A DNA stretch of 64,000 nt. Source: Podospora comata. Lineage: Eukaryota; Ascomycota; Sordariomycetes; Sordariales; Podosporaceae. The first letter of the stretch is position 1; every line of letters starts with the position of its first letter. Both the position numbers and the translations under genes were made by a program. The notes beneath the pieces were generated by a model. That model was not told the DNA's origin and made no database searches. It saw only the letters and a program-made list of their open reading frames with translations. Shown one piece after another: positions 60,425 to 64,000 of the stretch. The stretch spans positions 1,612,001 to 1,676,000 of the forward strand of contig CP071498.1 of assembly GCA_017354895.1 (NCBI GenBank), written 5' to 3'.

Positions 60425-61153
60425 AATGGGTGGTGTATGATATGGATGGGAGGGGAGAGGTCTGTATACTATGTGTATATCTTGCATTTTGTACATATCC
60501 AAGAGAGGGCGGTGGGGTGTCTGCATGATGTTTATGGTTTTTTGAAGGTCGGTATATTCTTTTTTTGGTTATGATGGTGGGCTGGTACATGATGAATCTA
60601 CTCGAAGAAGCTCTTGAACATGTAGACAAATCTCATAGAAGGAGGATAGGTAGGTGCATGGGCAGGTGGAAAATAAGACTTGAACATAGTAGTGGTGTAA
60701 TTACCTGTATAAGCGTTTACTGCATTTTGCCTGCCGGAATTATCCGGACTTTTTTGCAGAGTGGGTCATCACTTTATGCCACATTCAACCTGCTTTCTCT
60801 TCCCTGTCCGACCGCGTGCGTGGTTGACTGATGGCTGCGACTCGACGCGACAAGTGGTTGCTTGCCAAAAAAAGAAGAAGTAATTTGCTGGAGGGACATC
60901 GAACATTGACAACGACAACGACAACAACAACAACAACACGAGCGCAAGCATTTTACCCAACTCTGAACGGAGTGACTTTTCGGTCAGATTTTCGATTGAG
61001 CAAAAAATATTAAAAGCATACACTTTTTTCCCCCCGGAATATCTGGGCAAACTATTCTCAGAACCAGAGCAAACAACCAACTACCACCACCACTTGCGTA
61101 AAACCGAACCAGCAACACCACACCCACGGCGCAAACTGGGGATAGGAGACACG
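60425..61153. other. Intergenic region PPR gene / CCCH-RRM gene
   Basis: 729 bp tandem spacer with a short ACG/ACA repeat at about 60907-60938. No gene is visible. Confidence 0.55.
60907..60938 (+). repeat. (ACG/ACA)n trinucleotide repeat
   Basis: About ten tandem trinucleotides, first ACG-type then ACA-type, in the leader region of the downstream gene. Confidence 0.7.
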
Positions 61154-63651
61154 ATGTTGTTCCCCGAAGAACACGAAAACGACCTCAAACTCTTCCTCGT
61201 CCAAAAGATCGAAAAGACGCCCGACGCTGACGAGGTCGACGCGGAGGTGCTCGCGGATTATGTCCTTGCTTTGCTGAAGCATGATGGGGATGTGGAGAGT
61301 GTGAGGCAGACTTGCGTGGCTAGTTTGCCTGATTTTCTTGGGAAGGTTTGTTTTTTTTTTTAGGGAATGTATGGCGGAACTGACAAAGTTTGGATGACAG
61401 GCACGCAGCAGTTTGTCGACGGGATTTTAGAGGCGATTACGTTCAAGACTTATCTTCCGAATGCGCTTCCGCCACCACCACCGCCGCCGCCGATGACGGG
61501 GTTGTTGTACGATGATGATCAGGCTGGGAATGGGTATCTACGACAAGCGCAAGCGGTGGGACAACAGAATAATGGGTTTGGGGGAGGGGGATGGGGGAAC
61601 AGGAAGAGGGGGTATAATGATCTGGATAGCCCTGTGACTGGGGCGGAGGCTTATCATGCCCGGGCTTTTAAGCAGCCCAGACGGGGGAGTGCTGGGAGGG
61701 GGTTTGAGCAGTCGCTGCCGGGGTCGAGTGGTGGTGGGTTCTTGGATCCGGAGTATGCGGCCAAGTTTATGTTTAATGTGTTGAATCAGCCCGAGTTTAT
61801 GGCCGCTGCTGCGCAGAATGGAGGTGGAGGTGGGGGTGGGGGGAGGAACAAGAAGAAGAAGAGGGCGCCAAAGTGCAGGGATTATGTCAACAAGGGGGTT
61901 TGTCCCAGGGGGTTCAACTGCAGGTTTGATCACTCGAGTGATGATCCGGCGGGTTTTGGTGGGGGTGGGGGGTTTGGGCAGGTAGAAGGTATGTTGAACG
62001 GGGTAGTAGGGCAAAGAGTTGTGGGAAGGCTGCTAACTTTGTGATAGAATACGATCCAGCTAATGCCCTCATGACAAACATGTTTCCGCAGCCGGGTGCT
62101 GGCCTTCCAGGGATGCCTTCTTTCGGCGAAATGTTTGCTCAGAGCCAGCCGAAACAGCACAACAACTCCCACCGGTCTAAGGGGCAGGGTGGGAACCGCG
62201 GCGGTCGCCAAAAGCGAGGTGGTGGGGACAGATCAACTTTCTCAGCAGAGGGACCAGTAAGTGATCGGACCAAGTCGACCATCGTGGTGGAGAGCATCCC
62301 AGAGGAAAACTTTGACGAGGATCAAGTTAGAGACTTTTTCAGCCAGTTTGGGAACATCCTCGAGGTGAAGATGTATCCATACAAGAGACTGGCCGTGGTC
62401 AAGTTTGACTGCTGGGAGGCTGCCAATGCGGCGTACAAGTCGCCAAAGGTCATCTTTGAGAACCGATTTGTGAAGGTGTTCTGGTTTAAGGACGAGGAAC
62501 AAATTGCGCCACCTCCTGGGAAACAGGGTGGTGGTGTGAATGGGGGTGCCTCTGGGCAAGGGGGAGAGGCACCACCTGAGAATGTGCCGCTGACCGAGGA
62601 GCAGTTGGAGGAGATTAGGAAACGGCAGGAGGAAGCGCAGAAGGTATTTGAGGAGAAGATGAGGAAGAGGGAGGAGTTAGAAAGAAAACAGAAGGACATT
62701 GATGAGCGGCAGAAGGAGCTTCTTGCTGCCCAGGAGGAATTGAAGGCGAAGCTGGCGAAGAAAGGGAAGGGTGTGGGGGATGGGGAAGGTGAGGGTTCGA
62801 CGTCAAAGCAGCCTATGACGCAGTCAGAAGCTCTGAGGGCTCAATTGGCTCGGTTGGAGGAGGAAGCTAGGCAGATCGGGCTCGATCCCCATGCCGAAAT
62901 GGATGGGGAGGAAGGGTTAGAGGCCAGCTGGGGTGCTCCGAGAGGGGGTTACTATGGCCGTGGAAGGGGGGCTCCGTGGCGAGGAGGCTTTGTTCCTCGG
63001 GCTCGCGGATTTGCGTCGAGAGGGTTCCGGGGGGGGTTTCGTGGGAGAGCCGACGTTCAAGCGGCTTATGCGGCTTATTCGCTTGATAACAGACCAAAGA
63101 GGGTGGTGGTTTCGGGTGTGGATTTCACAGAGGGCCAAAGGGACGAGGTGCTTCGGCAGTATCTCTTTGTGAGTTTTTACCTCTTCTCATCTGTCTGTCA
63201 TCTTATTAACATGACATCCCAGGGCGTTGGCGAATTTACCCACATCAACCACAGCTCCAGCCCCCCAACAACCGAAATAACCTTCAAGGACCGCAAGACA
63301 GCCGAGAAGTTCTACAACAGCGTCAGCCTCAACGATTACACCATCCCCGAGATCGAAGGGCAGGTCGAGTTGTCATGGGCTAGTGCCTCATCCTCTTCGA
63401 CGGTACTGTCGACGCCTACGGCAAGCGGGTTCAGCCACGTCAATGGTGTCGCTACGAATAAGTCCACCGGGGTCATCGCTCAGAACGGTGATGAGGACGG
63501 ACATGATCAGAATCGTGATGGGGAGAGTGTCGATGACGATAGGGACGTCAGGATACTGCTTGACCATCAGCCGGAGCAAGAGAAGGATAAGGACAGGGAG
63601 CAGAATGAGATGGATTATGAGGTTGCTGATGATGCGGATCAGTGGTATTAG
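61154..63651 (+). CDS. CCCH zinc-finger / RRM RNA-binding protein (RBM26/27, Rmn1-like)
   Basis: Four exons, 61154-61345, 61409-61988, 62048-63168 and 63223-63651, give 773 residues. A small helical N-terminal domain (MLFPEEHENDLKLFLVQKIE, PWI-like) comes first. One CCCH finger follows at ~220-238 (C-x8-C-x5-C-x3-H in CRDYVNKGVCPRGFNCRFDH). RRM1 is at ~331-405 (STIVVESIPEENFDEDQV; VKMYPYKRLAVVKFD). A charged coiled coil lies at ~437-500 and an RGG/RG-rich patch at ~555-595. A second RRM-like unit follows at ~606-685 (RVVVSGVDFTEGQRDEV). This order is that of RBM26/27 and S. pombe Rmn1, which work with RNA-surveillance and 3'-processing complexes. Exon 2's acceptor is an ambiguous CAG-CAG. Function in this organism is inferred from family. 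Confidence 0.87.
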
Positions 63652-64000
63652 CACTACCACCGTTCTGGAAGATAGGCGGGTGTCTCATTGGGGGTGGCAG
63701 AGGGGGATAAGGGGGCTGAGGGTGTTGTGAATTCATGTATATATTATTGGGGTAGGGTTGTTGATCATTGCTTGGTATGCATGATGGGCTTGGTGTGGAG
63801 TTCCTCCGTTGCTGGCTGCTCTGAATGGGGGATAATCGGTGGGCATATTCATCGGAGGGATGGGGGTGGGATGGATACACTGGGAAAATGTATGGATATG
63901 GGTGGCTGTTGTCTTGTGTATGGTTTACGCCTTGGACATTTTGGCCTGGGTGATAACGATGGCTTTCCCTGCTGGATGAAAAGTCCTATCAGGCAATCTT
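63652..64000. other. 3' flank of the CCCH-RRM gene to window end
   Basis: 349 bp of G-rich sequence and likely 3' untranslated region. I see no further gene start. Confidence 0.5.

Overview
This window is nuclear chromosome from a filamentous ascomycete, most likely a Sordariomycete of the Sordariales type. The evidence is short introns (about 50-80 nt) with GTRNGT donors and CTAAC-like branch points, C-ending codon preference in highly expressed genes, CT-rich promoters, a dispersed 5S rRNA gene, and protein families typical of Pezizomycotina. There is no prokaryotic, viral or mobile-element signature. I see 18 protein genes (one cut by the window edge) and one 5S rRNA gene. Gene models were built by joining reading frames at splice sites and by family knowledge. 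No transcript data or database search was available, so exon edges are inferences.

Layout. 1-5392 (-): 5' half of a CSF1-type bridge-like lipid-transfer protein, divergent from 6055-8043 (+), a seven-TM DUF300/OST-alpha protein. 9717-12649 (+): translation elongation factor 2, followed by a 5S rRNA gene at 13057-13175. 13627-14363 (-): FYV7 ribosome-biogenesis factor. 15734-18091 (+): Atos/DUF4210 protein, convergent with 18364-19647 (-), an L-2-hydroxyglutarate dehydrogenase-like enzyme. 20788-21989 (+): unrecognised coiled-coil protein. 25469-27838 (+): PH-domain protein. 28690-30364 (+): eIF3 subunit g, convergent with 31036-31866 (-), an unrecognised basic protein. 33264-36384 (+): CHO2 phosphatidylethanolamine methyltransferase. 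40281-43987 (+): LIM-RhoGAP, convergent with 45130-47648 (-), a DUF2415 WD40-like protein. 48912-51105 (+): mitochondrial Hsp70, convergent with 51607-53908 (-), a membrane-anchored multicopper oxidase. 54123-56256 (-): SRP68, divergent from 56786-60424 (+), a CYA-5/PET309-like PPR protein. 61154-63651 (+): CCCH/RRM RNA-binding protein.

Functional picture. The region is mostly housekeeping: cytosolic translation and ribosomes (EF2, 5S rRNA, FYV7, eIF3g), protein targeting (SRP68), mitochondria (SSC1-type Hsp70, PPR translation factor, L2HGDH-like enzyme), phospholipid supply (CSF1, CHO2), polarity signalling (LIM-RhoGAP, PH protein) and RNA processing. The genes are independently transcribed and there is no biosynthetic cluster. 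Two large gene-poor stretches (21990-25468 and 36385-40280) are the least explained parts. I found no convincing novel multi-gene system. The most notable items are the membrane-anchored oxidase with stop-free introns inside its copper region, a 616-nt repeat-bearing intron in eIF3g, the isolated 5S gene, and two unrecognised proteins.
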